In this document: piece after piece, positions 63,559 to 64,000 of the stretch | How the letters are laid out: each line of letters begins with the position of its first letter | Numbering within the stretch: the stretch's first letter is position 1 | Origin: Solea solea | Lineage: Eukaryota > Chordata > Actinopteri > Pleuronectiformes > Soleidae | Assembly: GCF_958295425.1 (NCBI RefSeq) | Contig: NC_081149.1 | Coordinates: 13,722,961 to 13,786,960, forward strand | Direction: 5' to 3' | Length of the DNA stretch: 64,000 nt | Translations under genes and position numbers: made by a program | Notes under the pieces: model-generated | What the model was told of the DNA's origin: nothing | The model's input: only the letters and a program-made list of their open reading frames with translations | Databases searched by the model: none

Positions 63559-63896
63559 TGCTCAGTGGGCTTGCGGACGCCTCGCTGCTCGCTTGTGTCC
63601 GCGGTTACATTTCGAGCGTCGGTGTTTTCTGGAGGGGGAGGGCGTAATTTCAGCAAAAATGCAAAATAAACCTTGGCACGAGTGATAGGTAGCCTATTAC
63701 AACAAAATTCAATGGAGCGCTACTAATGACTTGTTTTCTCTGACATTTTCAAAGGCTATAATGCAATGTCAGTATTTCCCCCCCTCCCTACGTTGTAATT
63801 CTTAACTGGGTTTTTTACTCTTTGTTGTTGTTGTGTATTTCTTATTTTTCTCCTGATAATGACATTTGCATTTCCTTCCTTTTTTTTTTTTTGACA

Positions 63897-64000
63897 GAAA
63901 AGATGATCGAGGGCTACGTTTTTGGCTGGATCAGCCTGCAGTCGCCTGAATGCAACACATAGATCTGAAGGAAAGGATTATTATATGGGTTGCATTTGAT
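63897..64000 (+). other. Possible 5'UTR or internal exon of a gene beyond the right edge
   Basis: A long pyrimidine tract (CTTCCTTTTTTTTTTTTTT) ending GACAG is a strong acceptor. The following sequence opens with an upstream ATG coding MIEGYVFGWISLQSPECNT and then a stop, so it behaves like a 5'UTR exon. By human order cdc42ep4 or sdk2 could follow fam104a, but nothing here identifies either. Confidence 0.25.

Larger units (their letters stand above)
60890..63896. other. Gene-poor interval with GC-rich islands and simple repeats
   Basis: AT-rich to 61340, then a short GC-rich island at 61370-61480 with clustered CpG. A CAG array at 61836-61851 precedes ATGGCGAAG|GTAATG, which could be a first exon, but no continuation was found. 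(AT)n occupies 62332-62399, (GT)n with a G run 62727-62782, GAAGAA repeats 63070-63098, a CAG array 63152-63174, (GT)n(GA)n 63340-63386 and a 9-bp array 63520-63558. Confidence 0.45.

Overview
The window is vertebrate nuclear DNA from a ray-finned fish, most likely a percomorph teleost. The evidence is interrupted genes with short GT-AG introns, protein sequences close to vertebrate families, many dinucleotide microsatellites, and small hAT-type elements and non-LTR 3' tails of kinds common in percomorph genomes. There are no bacterial, plasmid or phage features.

The first 40 kb is gene-dense. In order it carries the 3'-truncated tvp23b (-), an otopetrin proton channel (-, otop2 by synteny), ush1g/Sans (+), trim16 (+), an intronless amnionless gene amn (-), a second otopetrin (+, otop3 by synteny), hid1 (-) and fam104a/vcf1 (+). 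I rebuilt the exons by hand from splice sites. Every complete multi-exon model closes in frame: otop2 599 aa, ush1g 469 aa, trim16 503 aa, otop3 581 aa, hid1 807 aa, fam104a 120 aa.

ush1g, otop2, otop3, hid1 and fam104a correspond to human 17q25.1, while tvp23b and trim16 correspond to the human 17p TVP23/TRIM16 neighbourhood. So the window joins two blocks that are apart in human. Otop2 is head-to-head with ush1g and otop3 is tail-to-tail with hid1, as in human, but trim16 and amn sit between the two pairs. There is no sign of an operon. Shared themes are membrane and sensory biology (otopetrins, ush1g) and the Golgi/secretory route (tvp23b, hid1), with amn an endocytic co-receptor.

From about 40.6 kb to the end (23 kb) there is no confident coding gene. 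This stretch holds simple repeats, one recognisable DNA transposon relic, several blocks rich in homeodomain-like ATTA and E-box motifs that look like cis-regulatory sequence, a possible 51-nt cassette exon near 44.25 kb, two CCAAT-rich promoter-like regions near 58.0 and 60.4 kb, a possible small two-exon gene at 59.85-60.6 kb, and a possible exon of an unseen gene at the right edge.

I found no clear new system. The most interesting points are the intronless amn in a non-ancestral neighbourhood, the rearranged otopetrin/ush1g cluster, a transposon-like segment shared between a hid1 coding exon and a hid1 intron, and the possible cryptic exons in the desert.
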